Source of the DNA: Gammaproteobacteria bacterium
Lineage (GTDB): Bacteria > Gemmatimonadota > Gemmatimonadetes > Longimicrobiales > Gaopeijiaceae
Length of the DNA stretch: 17,016 nucleotides
Reading direction: 5' to 3'
NCBI GenBank assembly: GCA_009843625.1
Contig: VYDD01000084.1
Coordinates: forward strand, 1 to 17,016
The translations under genes were made by a program, and so were the position numbers. The first letter of the stretch is position 1. Each line of letters starts with the position of its first letter. The notes beneath the pieces are model-generated. The model worked only from the letters and a program-made list of their open reading frames with translations, was not told where the DNA came from and made no database searches. Shown here piece by piece: positions 6,937-14,923 of this stretch.

Positions 6937-7385
6937 CAGTCGCTCTCCTTGGGGTTGAGTAGCCAGACTACGGCCATGTCGGGATCGCTTGTGGGAAAGA
7001 CCACGAACGGCCTGTCCGCCTCCACGTTCATCTCGGCCGTCATGCTCGGTGCGTGTGGAGTCCCTTGCACAGCGAGGGATTCGTCGCTCCCTCCGGTTCG
7101 GACGGTGCGCGTCAGGATCAGCGACGCGACGATGGCAGCGGCGGCCAACGGCACGAGGTTCCGTCTCCTCCAAAGGGTTCGAGGACGTAGCGGCGCGGCG
7201 CGCTCCCCCTCCGCGACCGACAGTCTTTCGCTCAACCGGTTGGCCATCGCGGCGAGGACCGCGTCCATCCTGCGCCCGTCTCCGGCAATCAGCTCGATGC
7301 TCTCACGCACCTGGTCATCCAGGCTCTCACGCGCGTCGAGCCCCCCCTCCAGGACCTCGTCCGGCCAGTCATCGCGATGATCCAT
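6936..7385 (-). CDS. Single-pass membrane protein, probable anti-sigma factor
   Basis: The product is 149 aa. An acidic, helical cytoplasmic-type N-terminus (1-72) is followed by one transmembrane segment (about 76-92, LVPLAAAAIVASLIL, preceded by RRR) and a short exported tail with DRPFVVFPTSDPDMAVVWLL near the C-terminus. Its ATG overlaps the ECF sigma stop by 1 bp (TGATG). A one-TM protein coded right after an ECF sigma factor is the standard position of its anti-sigma factor. It contains no cysteine, so it lacks the HxxxCxxC zinc motif of ZAS anti-sigma factors. The call rests on position and topology, not on sequence similarity. Confidence 0.7.
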   Translation of the reverse strand: MDHRDDWPDEVLEGGLDARESLDDQVRESIELIAGDGRRMDAVLAAMANRLSERLSVAEGERAAPLRPRTLWRRRNLVPLAAAAIVASLILTRTVRTGGSDESLAVQGTPHAPSMTAEMNVEADRPFVVFPTSDPDMAVVWLLNPKESD

Positions 7386-7966
7386 CAGTCCCCCGTGTTT
7401 CCATATCGATGGCCCCGGGACAGCATCTCCCTGCGCATCGCGCGCCGTGCGCGCAGCAGATGTACCCGTAGCGTGTTCGGGTTCATTCCCAGCAGATCAG
7501 CCGCCTCGATCGGTTTTAGCCCCTGCAACTCCACCAGATCGAAGACCTCTCGTTGCCTCATGGGAATCTCGCTCAGCAGGGTCCGAATCAGGCGCAAGGT
7601 TCTCGTCATCTCGAGCTGTTCGAGCGGGTCTTCGCGCCGAGGCGTCTCTGTCTGAGCCAACTGCCCAAGTTTCTCGACCAACCGTCGGTCCCGCCGCTTC
7701 CCGCGCCGGTGATCCAGGCTGGCGTTCCGCGTAATCCCGTAGAGCCAACTCGTAACCCTGGAGCGGCCGTTGAAGCTCTTGATCGACGTGAGCATCTTCA
7801 TCACGACGAACTGTGCGACATCCTCCGCGTCGTCGGGATCGCCGGTCATGATCAGCGCCCACCGGCAAACAACGGGTCGCAGATGGTCCGCCAGCCTTCC
7901 GAGCGCCTCCTTTTCCCCCGTCCTGGCCCTTTCCGCCAACTCCAGGATGTCTCGGTCGGAGAGCAT
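7385..7966 (-). CDS. ECF-type RNA polymerase sigma factor
   Basis: The product is 193 aa, a normal ECF length. Sigma region 2 (about 20-92) contains GDPDDAEDVAQFVVMKML and SWLYGITRNASLDHRR, the RNA-polymerase and -10 binding part. Region 4 (about 130-182) contains LLSEIPMRQREVFDLVELQG followed by the helix-turn-helix AADLLGMNPNTLRVHLLRARR, which reads the -35 element. Regions 1 and 3 are absent, as expected. It opens a four-gene operon with 1-4 bp overlaps and is presumably held inactive by the membrane protein coded next. The ATG has only a weak GGGAA site 3 nt upstream. The target promoter could not be identified. Confidence 0.95.
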   Translation of the reverse strand: MLSDRDILELAERARTGEKEALGRLADHLRPVVCRWALIMTGDPDDAEDVAQFVVMKMLTSIKSFNGRSRVTSWLYGITRNASLDHRRGKRRDRRLVEKLGQLAQTETPRREDPLEQLEMTRTLRLIRTLLSEIPMRQREVFDLVELQGLKPIEAADLLGMNPNTLRVHLLRARRAMRREMLSRGHRYGNTGD

Positions 7967-8002
7967 GCGTTCCCAGTCTTTGCTTGTGCGGCCTTCCTGG
8001 AA

Positions 8003-8046
8003 GAAAGACGCCAGGAGAGACGGGAGCGTTTACCCGGGCGTCTTTC
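8003..8046. repeat. Perfect 10-bp inverted repeat upstream of the ECF sigma gene
   Basis: GAAAGACGCC (8003-8012) and GGCGTCTTTC (8037-8046) are exact reverse complements separated by 24 nt. They lie 37-80 nt upstream of the sigma factor start codon, where an operator or a 5'-leader hairpin would sit. A smaller dyad, CTTCC-T-GGAAG (7993-8003), abuts it. Confidence 0.5.
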
Positions 8047-8075
8047 GGCAGTCCAGGTGAAGGCCGTTTGGAGTC

Positions 8076-8098
8076 ACAGAAATGCCCGTAGGCGGGCA
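8076..8098 (-). terminator. Probable intrinsic terminator after the receptor operon
   Basis: The minus strand reads TGCCCG-CCTA-CGGGCA followed by TTTCTG. This is a perfect 6-bp GC-rich stem with a 4-nt loop (8083-8098) and a short, imperfect T-rich tail. It lies about 55 nt after the stop codon at 8154 and before the ECF sigma gene, separating the two operons. Confidence 0.5.
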
Positions 8099-8153
8099 CC
8101 GGGAAAGGGCCTCGGCGTGGAGCTGCAGAAGCTTTGAGAGGTGCTGCCGGCCC

Positions 8154-8672
8154 TCAGCGCGGATCCGCGAAGCGGTAGTAGAAGGCCGGCAGCGGGACGA
8201 TGCGGGTGCGCGGCGGGCGTTCGTCCACCGGGTCGGGGCGGCGCATGGCCAGGGCCCGGTTGAGGTTGAGCTCGAATCCGGCGGCGTGGCGCTCCAGCGC
8301 GTGCCAGTCCACCCCGAGCGGGGCCCGCGCGATCAGGGCGAACCCGGTGCGCTGATCGGCGGGGAAGGCGGCGACGCCCCAGAGTCCGGCGCCGGCGAAT
8401 GCACGAAGGTCGCCCCCGCCGAGGTACTGCTTGCCGGTAACCGCCAGCGACAGGTCCCGTCCCGAAAAGGTCCCGAACGCGAATTCCACCGCCCGGTTGT
8501 TGGACTCGTACTCGAAGACCAGGGAGATGAGGGCCGTGCCCCCGAGGGTCAAGCCGTAGCGGTAGACGGGTGGATCATCCCCAACGCCGACCGGGGACTG
8601 TGCATGCAGCAAGCCGCCGGGAGCGAGCCCCGCACAACCTGCCAACAGCAGAACCGCGAGGGTTCGGATCAC
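8154..8672 (-). CDS. Small exported protein of unknown function, coupled to the TonB receptor
   Basis: The product is 172 aa. The GTG start overlaps the receptor stop by 4 bp (GTGA), so translation is probably coupled. The N-terminus is a signal peptide. LLAGC gives a possible lipobox with Cys13, while LLHAQ gives a possible signal peptidase I site at about residue 25; I cannot decide between them. The mature part has alternating, aromatic and glycine-rich segments (YRYGLTLGGTALISLVFEYE, RAFAGAGLWGVAAF, GVDWHALE, LPAFYYRFADPR) that suggest beta structure, perhaps a small outer membrane barrel. No family was recognised. Its position suggests an accessory of the receptor. Confidence 0.7.
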   Translation of the reverse strand: MIRTLAVLLLAGCAGLAPGGLLHAQSPVGVGDDPPVYRYGLTLGGTALISLVFEYESNNRAVEFAFGTFSGRDLSLAVTGKQYLGGGDLRAFAGAGLWGVAAFPADQRTGFALIARAPLGVDWHALERHAAGFELNLNRALAMRRPDPVDERPPRTRIVPLPAFYYRFADPR

Positions 8673-10819
8673 GGCAGCCCTGCGCGCAGGCCGACGTAGA
8701 AGCTCCGGCCCGGACCGGGCTCGTTGTAGCGCCTCCCGAAGGCGTTTACCACCACCGACGCCGTGTAGAGCGTGTCGAAGATGTTGGTTACGCCCGCTAC
8801 CGGGGCCACGTCGAGCGCGCCGACGGGCACCGGATCCAGCTCGAAGCGTACGTCCAGAAGCTGGTAGGGGTCGGTCTCGGCGGTGTTCACGTCGTTGACG
8901 GGAATGGCCGACACCCGGGTCAGGCGCAGTTCCGCGAACCAGCCCGGCTGGTCCAGCGAAGCGATGGCTTCCGCGCGGTGGGGGGCGAGCCCGGGGATCT
9001 GGTTGCCGCCGTAGTCGTTCCCGCGCGCCACGTAGTCGTCGAAGACCGCGTCCGTGTAGCTGTAGGTTGCGCGCAGGGAGGCGCCGCCGCCCGCCGCGAG
9101 TGTGAACGCGGCCTCGAAGCCCTGGTGGCTCGCCGACCCGGCGTTCGCATAGAAGGTGCGGTCGATGTCGGGCACCTCGATGGGGACCAGCGCGTCGCTG
9201 ATGCTGGTGGTGAAGACGCTGAACTCGTAGGCGAACCGGTTCCCGGAGACGCCTCGCGCCCCGGCTTCGAGGCTCAGGCTGCGCTGCGGGTTCAGCTCCG
9301 GGTTGAAGCCGCCGCGGCCGCTGGGGTCGTTGGCCAGCTCGGTCGTGGTGGGGCTCTCGAAGGAGGTGCCGACGGTCGCGAACAGGCCGACGGACGAACC
9401 GGCTGCGACATGCAGCCCGACCGACGGGCTGATGGCGTCCATGAGACGGTCGCCGGAGTCGTCGCCGTTGGAGAGGAACGAGTCGTCCACGGAGAAGTTG
9501 AGCCGGTCATAGCGCACGCCACCCACCAGCCGGGCGCGCTCCCCCAGCCGCAGGTCACCCTGGCCGAAGAACGCGAGGGTGCGGACGTTCTCGAGCTGGT
9601 CGAGCCTGAGGTCGGACCGCTCGCCCCTGGCGTTGCCGTGGTTCTGGCGGTCGTCGCGCTGCAGGGCGAGCTCGCCGCCCAGGTTCCAGGTGAATTGTCC
9701 CGACTCCCCGGCCTCTCCCCGGAGTGCGCCGCGCGCGCCTGCCGCGGTGCGCTTCAGGTCGATAACGGCGGACGGGATGGGATTGTCGAGGTTCCGGAAC
9801 AGGCCCCAAGCCGAGATGTCCGCCTCGCCCGCGGCGGCGGGGCCGGTCCAGGCGAACCCGAGCTGTCCCTGCGTGACCTTCTTGTTGGTCTGCTGGAAGA
9901 TGCTTCCGGTATGCGAGCGCCGGTCACCGATCGCCATCAGCGAGTCGTTGAGCGATCCCGGGTTTTCTCCGTCGAGGTTGGCCAGATTCGCGGTCACCAC
10001 CAGCTCGCCCTCCGCGGCGGGGGAGCGGAGCTGGCCGTTCAGATGCAGCCGGCGTGCGCCCCCGTAGAGCGAGCCGTCGTTGGCGATCGGGTTGATGCGG
10101 AAGCCGTCGTAGTTGAACCGGGAGGCGCTGAGCAGGTACTCGCGGTCACCCGACGCCCCGTTGGCGGTGGCCTGGAGCCGGCTCATGCCGTTGCTCCCGA
10201 AGATGGTGGAGAAGTCCTGGCGGAAGGGCTGGTCGGCCGCCCGCCGGGTCTCGAAGCGCAGCACCCCGCCCGCGCCGTTGCCGTAGGCCGACGAGCCCGG
10301 GCCGCGCAAGGCCTCCACCCGCCCCAGGGTGCCCAGGTCGAGGTGGTCGAGGGTCGACTGCCCGTCGGGCAGGGTTGCGGGAATGCCGTCCACGAGCACG
10401 GTCACCCCGCGTACGCCGAACTGCGAGCGGGCGCCGAAACCGCGTATGGAGATGCGCTCGCCCACCGCCGAGTTGTAGCGGTTCTGCACCTGGACGCCGG
10501 GCAGGCCCTGGAGCGCCTCCTCGATGGAGAGCCCGGCCTTCCCGCGGGTGAGCGCCGAGGTCCCCAGCACCGAGACCGCGAAGGGGACTTCTCCCAGCAG
10601 GATGGGCGTGCGCAGCACCGTCACCTCGATCTCGTCGAGCGGAATCACCGCGGACGAATCAGGCTCCTGGCCCGCCAGCGGGGCAGGGAGGTTCGCCAAG
10701 GCCAGCGCCAGGGCGAAGCCTGCGAGGACCACTTGACGAACCCGGGACCGCCGCGCGGAGGAGGCGGAAACGGTCCGGGGCCCCAGCCGGACAGGGTCGT
10801 GATGCAGAGGATGAGTCAT
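8669..10819 (-). CDS. TonB-dependent outer membrane receptor
   Basis: The product is 716 aa, normal for the family. A long basic N-region and hydrophobic core (30-48) end in a signal cleavage site near LAG-Q50/51. A probable TonB box, DEIEVTVLR (62-70), precedes the plug domain: LSIEEALQGLPGVQVQNR, ERISIRGFGARSQFG, VLVDGIPATLPDGQ, and VEALRGPGSSAYGNGAGGVL (about 97-188). The rest is a 22-strand-type barrel with many aromatic and Gly-rich strands, ending in RSFYVGLRAGLP. The plug pattern (VDGIPATLPDGQ) belongs to the siderophore/organic-ligand class, but the substrate cannot be read from sequence. Neighbours point to peptides or peptide-derived ligands; this is inference. It lies 40 nt after the regulatory-domain protein gene. 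Confidence 0.95.
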   Translation of the reverse strand: MTHPLHHDPVRLGPRTVSASSARRSRVRQVVLAGFALALALANLPAPLAGQEPDSSAVIPLDEIEVTVLRTPILLGEVPFAVSVLGTSALTRGKAGLSIEEALQGLPGVQVQNRYNSAVGERISIRGFGARSQFGVRGVTVLVDGIPATLPDGQSTLDHLDLGTLGRVEALRGPGSSAYGNGAGGVLRFETRRAADQPFRQDFSTIFGSNGMSRLQATANGASGDREYLLSASRFNYDGFRINPIANDGSLYGGARRLHLNGQLRSPAAEGELVVTANLANLDGENPGSLNDSLMAIGDRRSHTGSIFQQTNKKVTQGQLGFAWTGPAAAGEADISAWGLFRNLDNPIPSAVIDLKRTAAGARGALRGEAGESGQFTWNLGGELALQRDDRQNHGNARGERSDLRLDQLENVRTLAFFGQGDLRLGERARLVGGVRYDRLNFSVDDSFLSNGDDSGDRLMDAISPSVGLHVAAGSSVGLFATVGTSFESPTTTELANDPSGRGGFNPELNPQRSLSLEAGARGVSGNRFAYEFSVFTTSISDALVPIEVPDIDRTFYANAGSASHQGFEAAFTLAAGGGASLRATYSYTDAVFDDYVARGNDYGGNQIPGLAPHRAEAIASLDQPGWFAELRLTRVSAIPVNDVNTAETDPYQLLDVRFELDPVPVGALDVAPVAGVTNIFDTLYTASVVVNAFGRRYNEPGPGRSFYVGLRAGLP

Positions 10820-10859
10820 CGTCGGGTTCCGGTTTGGAAAGGGAAGCTGGGAGCTCTCG

Positions 10860-12653
10860 TCAGTTCCTGATGTACACGGTCATGAACTCGGGCCGGCCCG
10901 CCTCTTCCAGAACGAGGGTCTCGGGCTCGGCCGCGCGGTCCGCCACGGCCGCTTCGACCACCACGCTCGGTCCCACGGGCACCCGGCAGAAGAGGAAGCG
11001 TCCGTCCTCGCCGGTGATTGCTTCGTACTGGCCGTCCCGCTGCTCGCGCCGCACAAGGCCGGCGTTGGGGTCGCCCCCGCCGCGCGGGTTGCTTCCCCGC
11101 GCGATGGTGCCGATATCCCAGCCGGTCCAGGTGGCGGTGACGAGGGCGCCCTCCACGGGGACTCCCGAGACGCCGTCCACCACCTGGCCGGCCAGCACGG
11201 CGGTGCGATCCACCGCCTCCACCCCGGCGCAGGCATCGCGCAGCACCTCGCCCCGGGAGGGGGTCAGCAGCCGCAGCGGCGTGATCTCACCGCGGCGCAC
11301 TTCCACCTCCTCGGGCTGGGGCGCGAAGCCCACCTCTTCGAGCAGTGGGTGGTGGTAGGAGATGCGATACACCCCTTCGGTGAGCCCGGTCAGCCGGTAG
11401 TTGCCGTCCTCCCCGGTCACTGCAGAGTGATCGGTGCCTTCCGCGAACACGCGCGCACCTCCCAGCGGGCGAGTATGCAGCGAATCCAGCACCGTCCCTT
11501 CGATGGTCCCGGTCTCGGCCTCGACCAGGGTCTCTCCCAGCGGGGTCATGATTCGCATCACCACGGCGCCGGTCTCGCGGATCCCGGCCAGGAAGCGCTC
11601 CGGGATGTTGGTGAAGGGATTGGGCCGCATCCCGGGGCGGGGCATGCGGATATACCACTCGCGCACCACCCAGGTCCCGTTGGGGAGCCCCGCGAACATC
11701 ACCTTGCCCCCCAGATGGCGCGAACGGAGCTCGGCGTCCAGATCCGCGTAATTGTACTCCAGCCACTGGAGTTCCGAGGATTCGGGCTGCAGCCACATGA
11801 CGCCGCGGATGTCGATGTGCCCGCGGCGTCGGTCCACGGGTTCGAAGGCGAGCCCGATGAGGCCTTCGGTCTCGTCGTCACCCTCGCGCACGCGCAGGCA
11901 GTGGGTGTCGAGGAAGTCGTCCGAGAGCATCACGTTGGCGTCGGGGGCGTAGTAGTAGGTGCCGTCCTCCTCCTCCTGCACGAAGCCGTCCGCCATGAGT
12001 TCCTCGACGGGCCGCGAAACGAAGGTCTGGCGCTGCATGAGATCGCTGAAGTTGCGCTGCTCGTTCATCACCGTGCGCGCGTCGGGGTCGAGGTCCCGCT
12101 CGTACCTCATGGTGACGTAGCGATAGACGGACGTCTCGTCGGTGAAGGCCGCCGCCGCGAGCGCCTTGCGCGCCTCTTCCCACACCCGGGCCACGTCCAG
12201 CCCTCCCTCCGGGCGCAGTACGCAGCGGCGCTCGCCCTCCACGGTGATGTTGTCCAGCGCGATCGCCTGCACCGGCACCACCATGTCGTGGAAGGCCGCC
12301 GCGCCGGAGGCCAGTTCGAGCGGCAGGGAGGTAATACTGGCGTAGCCGATGCGGTCGGCGCGCAGGGTGTAGGTGCCGTCTCGCGGCGCGCGCAGCGTGA
12401 ACCTGCCCAGGTCGTCGGTCAGGATGCGTCCCACCTGGGTCCCCTCGGTGTCCACGAGCACGATCATCGCGCCGGGCAAGGGGGTGCCGGCGCCCTCCTC
12501 CAGCACCCGTCCGCGCACGATCTGCGCGGTCGCGGCTGAGGCGGTGGCGGCGCAGGCGACAGCCAGCCAGGCGGCCGAAACCAACCATGAACCGACCCGC
12601 CCCGCGGTGCGGGGAGTCGATGCCGTGCCGCGGTGCATTGCGTCTGTCGTCAT
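10860..12653 (-). CDS. Secreted protein with carboxypeptidase-regulatory-like domains around an unknown middle domain
   Basis: The product is 597 aa from the ATG at 12653, chosen because a perfect AGGAGG lies 9 nt upstream; a nearer upstream ATG at 12662 directly abuts that site. The signal peptide (SWLVSAAWLAVACAATASA, cleavage near TAQ at 44) is followed by a CarboxypepD_reg-like domain (about 45-130, VRGRVLEEGAGTPLPGAM ... YTLRADRIGY). Next comes an unrecognised region (about 140-380) with YRYVTMRYERDLD, GTYYYAPDANVMLSDDFL and LQWLEYNYADLDAE. Two further Ig-like regulatory domains follow (about 381-450, GTIEGTVLDSLHTRPLGGA; about 485-597, LAGQVVDGVSGVPVEGALVT). This is a periplasmic or surface protein made just before the TonB receptor and probably part of the same uptake system. 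No catalytic motif is visible. Confidence 0.85.
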   Translation of the reverse strand: MTTDAMHRGTASTPRTAGRVGSWLVSAAWLAVACAATASAATAQIVRGRVLEEGAGTPLPGAMIVLVDTEGTQVGRILTDDLGRFTLRAPRDGTYTLRADRIGYASITSLPLELASGAAAFHDMVVPVQAIALDNITVEGERRCVLRPEGGLDVARVWEEARKALAAAAFTDETSVYRYVTMRYERDLDPDARTVMNEQRNFSDLMQRQTFVSRPVEELMADGFVQEEEDGTYYYAPDANVMLSDDFLDTHCLRVREGDDETEGLIGLAFEPVDRRRGHIDIRGVMWLQPESSELQWLEYNYADLDAELRSRHLGGKVMFAGLPNGTWVVREWYIRMPRPGMRPNPFTNIPERFLAGIRETGAVVMRIMTPLGETLVEAETGTIEGTVLDSLHTRPLGGARVFAEGTDHSAVTGEDGNYRLTGLTEGVYRISYHHPLLEEVGFAPQPEEVEVRRGEITPLRLLTPSRGEVLRDACAGVEAVDRTAVLAGQVVDGVSGVPVEGALVTATWTGWDIGTIARGSNPRGGGDPNAGLVRREQRDGQYEAITGEDGRFLFCRVPVGPSVVVEAAVADRAAEPETLVLEEAGRPEFMTVYIRN

Positions 12654-12761
12654 CCTGAGCATCCTCCTGACTGGACTGCACGGCATAGTTACCGCGATCC
12701 CGGCCCTCTTCCTATATTGAGTGAAATCACCGGTTGTTTCGTTGAGCGCAGGAGGTCCGGG
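12654..12761. promoter_or_regulatory. Divergent promoter region between receptor operon and peptidase operon
   Basis: This 108-bp space separates the two oppositely transcribed operons and must hold both promoters. For the plus strand, TATATT (12713-12718) is a reasonable -10 hexamer 44 nt before the ATG, but no good -35 was found 17 nt upstream. For the minus strand, TAACTAT (complement of about 12684-12690) is a weak -10 candidate. Strong Shine-Dalgarno sites bound it on each side: AGGAGG on the minus strand at about 12663-12668, and AGGAGG at 12750-12755. Confidence 0.4.
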
Positions 12762-14912
12762 ATGTTCGGCCTGCCCCATGCATCGCTACACGATAGCGCA
12801 CCACCTGTCCATTCCGCGAAAGTGGCGGCGGTGAGCCTGGCCCTGATCGCCGGGCTCGCATCGCCGCTGATGGCGCAGGAGCGCGGCTTCCAACCCACGG
12901 ACTACTACCGCATCGTGGGCGTGTCCGAGCCGGCGATGTCGCCGACCGGCGCGTACGTCGCCTTCACCGTCACGCGCGTGATCGAGGCGGAGAACCGGCG
13001 CCACCGCGAGGTGTGGCTGCAGCCTCTCTCGGGCGGCCGGCCCGACGGCGAAGCGATCCGCTTCTCCGATCCCACCTCCGAGGCCAGCGGGCCGCGCTGG
13101 TCGCCGGACGGTCGCCTGCTCTCGTTCCGCTCGAGCCGCGGCGACGACCCCAACCCCATCTGGTTCCTGCGTGTGGACGGTCCCGGCGGGGAGGCCTTCC
13201 ACATCGAGGGCGTGGACGGAGCGCCGGTGTGGTCGCCCGACGGCGGCAGCATCGCTTTCACCCGCGCTCCGGATGCGGACGACGGGGACGACGACGGCAA
13301 CCGCCAGATCGCGCCCGACGCGGTTACCGGCACCCTGGATGCGGAGCGCTTCGATGGCCACGTGATCACGGCCATGCGCTACAAGCGCGACGGAGTGCAT
13401 CCCCTGCTCCCGCACTACTCGTTGCGCGACAAGACCCAGCTTTTCGTGGTGTCCGCCGACGGCGGCACGGCGCGGCAGCTCACCGACCTCGAGTTCGATG
13501 TGGGTGGGGTCGCCTGGTCTGCGGACGGCCGGCGCATCTACTTCACCGGCAACGAGCGCCAGGACGACGAATACAACTCCGAGAACACGGGCGACATCTG
13601 GTCGGTGGCCGTGACGGGCGGGTCGGTTCGCCGCCTCACCACCAACCCCGGCAGCGAGTCGGCGCCTGCGCTTTCGCCGGACGGCGGCTCCATCGCCTAC
13701 CTGTCGAGCCCCGCGCGCGGCGAGCAGTCCGACCTCATGGTGCGCGAAGTGGGGCCGGACGGCAGCATGCGCGGCCTTGCCGTCAACCTCACCGCCGGCT
13801 GGGATCTGCAGCCGGGAGCGCCTTCGTGGTCGGAGGATGGCACCGAGCTCCGCTTCTCCGCGGGCATCGGGGGCAATTCCCACCTGTTCGCCGTTCCGGC
13901 GGCCGGAGGTGAGATCCGGCAGGTCACCGCGGGCGACCGCAGGCTGTCGGGCTTCTCGTTCACCGCCGACGACGGCGTGATGGCGTTCACCGCCACGGAT
14001 CCGGTGACCCCGGCCGAGCTCTACGTGGCTGCCGGCGACGGCTCCACCGAACAGAAGGCGACCGGCTTCAACGACGGCTGGCTCTCCGACATCACGCTCA
14101 TGCCCGCCGAGCGCATCGCTTGGATGATGGACGACAGCGTCGAGGTCGAGGGCTGGGTGGTGCGGCCGGTGGACGAGGTCCCGGGCCGCAGCTACCCGAT
14201 GGTGCTCAAGATCCACGGCGGGCCGCACAGCGCCTACGGCAATACCTTCTTCCCGACCTTCCATGTGCTCTCCGCCGCGGGCCTCTACGTCCTCTACACC
14301 AACCCGCGCGGTTCCTCCGGCTACGGGCACGCCTTCCAGTACGCCACCCTCGAGCAGTGGGGCATCGTCGACCGCGAGGACTACCTCGCCGGCGTTGACG
14401 CCACCCTCGCGGCCTATCCCGCCATCGACCCCGAGCGCCTGGGCGTCTCGGGCGGGAGCTACGGCGGCTTCATGTCCAACTGGCTGACCGCCACCACCGA
14501 CCGTTTCGCCGCCTCCGCCTCGAGCCGCTCGATCACCAACTGGGAGAGCTGGTGGGGCACCTCGGACGCCCAGGGGCTCACGGAGTACGAGTTCGGCGGC
14601 ACCCCGTGGGAGGAGCGGGACCTGTACAGGCGTCTGTCGCCCATCTCCTATGTCGAGAACGTGACCGCGCCCACCCTGCTCATCCACTCCGAGCAGGACT
14701 GGCGAACTCCGATGCCCGACGCCGAGCAGTGGTTCATGTCGCTCAAGAAGCTGCGCGTTCCCGTCGAGCTGGTGCGCTACCCCAGGTCCAGCCACGGTCT
14801 CTCGCGCACCGGCGAGCCCTGGCTGCTGGTGGACCGGCTGGAGCGCATCCGCAGCTGGATGGTGCACTGGCTGATCGAGGAGGAGGAGACCGTTACGAGC
14901 CAGCCCCGGTAG
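12762..14912 (+). CDS. Secreted S9-family (prolyl oligopeptidase-type) serine peptidase
   Basis: The product is 716 aa. The start ATG is fixed by AGGAGG 6 nt upstream; the open frame before it is not coding. A signal peptide (VAAVSLALIAGLASPLMAQ, cleavage near 37-39) places it in the periplasm or outside. Residues about 45-470 form a beta-propeller of WD40-like/TolB-like repeats (SGPRWSPDGRLLSFRS, APVWSPDGGSIAFTRA, GVAWSADGRRIYFTGN, APALSPDGGSIAYLSS). The C-terminal alpha/beta-hydrolase domain carries Ser566 in GGSYGG, Asp646 in HSEQDWR and His678 in SSHG, a complete catalytic triad, with the oxyanion-side motif IHGGPHSAYG. It resembles dipeptidyl-peptidase IV/acylaminoacyl-peptidase members that trim oligopeptides. 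It leads a three-peptidase operon. Confidence 0.95.
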   Translation: MFGLPHASLHDSAPPVHSAKVAAVSLALIAGLASPLMAQERGFQPTDYYRIVGVSEPAMSPTGAYVAFTVTRVIEAENRRHREVWLQPLSGGRPDGEAIRFSDPTSEASGPRWSPDGRLLSFRSSRGDDPNPIWFLRVDGPGGEAFHIEGVDGAPVWSPDGGSIAFTRAPDADDGDDDGNRQIAPDAVTGTLDAERFDGHVITAMRYKRDGVHPLLPHYSLRDKTQLFVVSADGGTARQLTDLEFDVGGVAWSADGRRIYFTGNERQDDEYNSENTGDIWSVAVTGGSVRRLTTNPGSESAPALSPDGGSIAYLSSPARGEQSDLMVREVGPDGSMRGLAVNLTAGWDLQPGAPSWSEDGTELRFSAGIGGNSHLFAVPAAGGEIRQVTAGDRRLSGFSFTADDGVMAFTATDPVTPAELYVAAGDGSTEQKATGFNDGWLSDITLMPAERIAWMMDDSVEVEGWVVRPVDEVPGRSYPMVLKIHGGPHSAYGNTFFPTFHVLSAAGLYVLYTNPRGSSGYGHAFQYATLEQWGIVDREDYLAGVDATLAAYPAIDPERLGVSGGSYGGFMSNWLTATTDRFAASASSRSITNWESWWGTSDAQGLTEYEFGGTPWEERDLYRRLSPISYVENVTAPTLLIHSEQDWRTPMPDAEQWFMSLKKLRVPVELVRYPRSSHGLSRTGEPWLLVDRLERIRSWMVHWLIEEEETVTSQPR

Positions 14913-14923
14913 CCGCGGAGGGA

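Noticed and set aside
6937..7173. N-terminal extension of the secretin-like gene into the anti-sigma gene
   Set aside because: The extension is Arg-rich shadow sequence; the ATG at 6936 has a strong ribosome-binding site and is followed by a proper signal peptide.
8570..10870. Plus-strand open frame of 766 codons opposite the TonB receptor
   Set aside because: It is antisense to a clear receptor gene, has no recognisable domain, and is rich in Arg/Gly/Val/Glu as expected from a mirrored GC-rich frame.
12633..12761. Upstream extension of the S9 peptidase frame to 12633
   Set aside because: It would overlap the divergent gene start, lacks a ribosome-binding site and would bury the signal peptide; the ATG at 12762 has AGGAGG at ideal spacing.
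12786..14867. Minus-strand open frame of 693 codons opposite the S9 peptidase
   Set aside because: It is a mirror frame of a gene with an intact catalytic triad; its composition is low-complexity Arg/Gly/His/Val and no motif is present.
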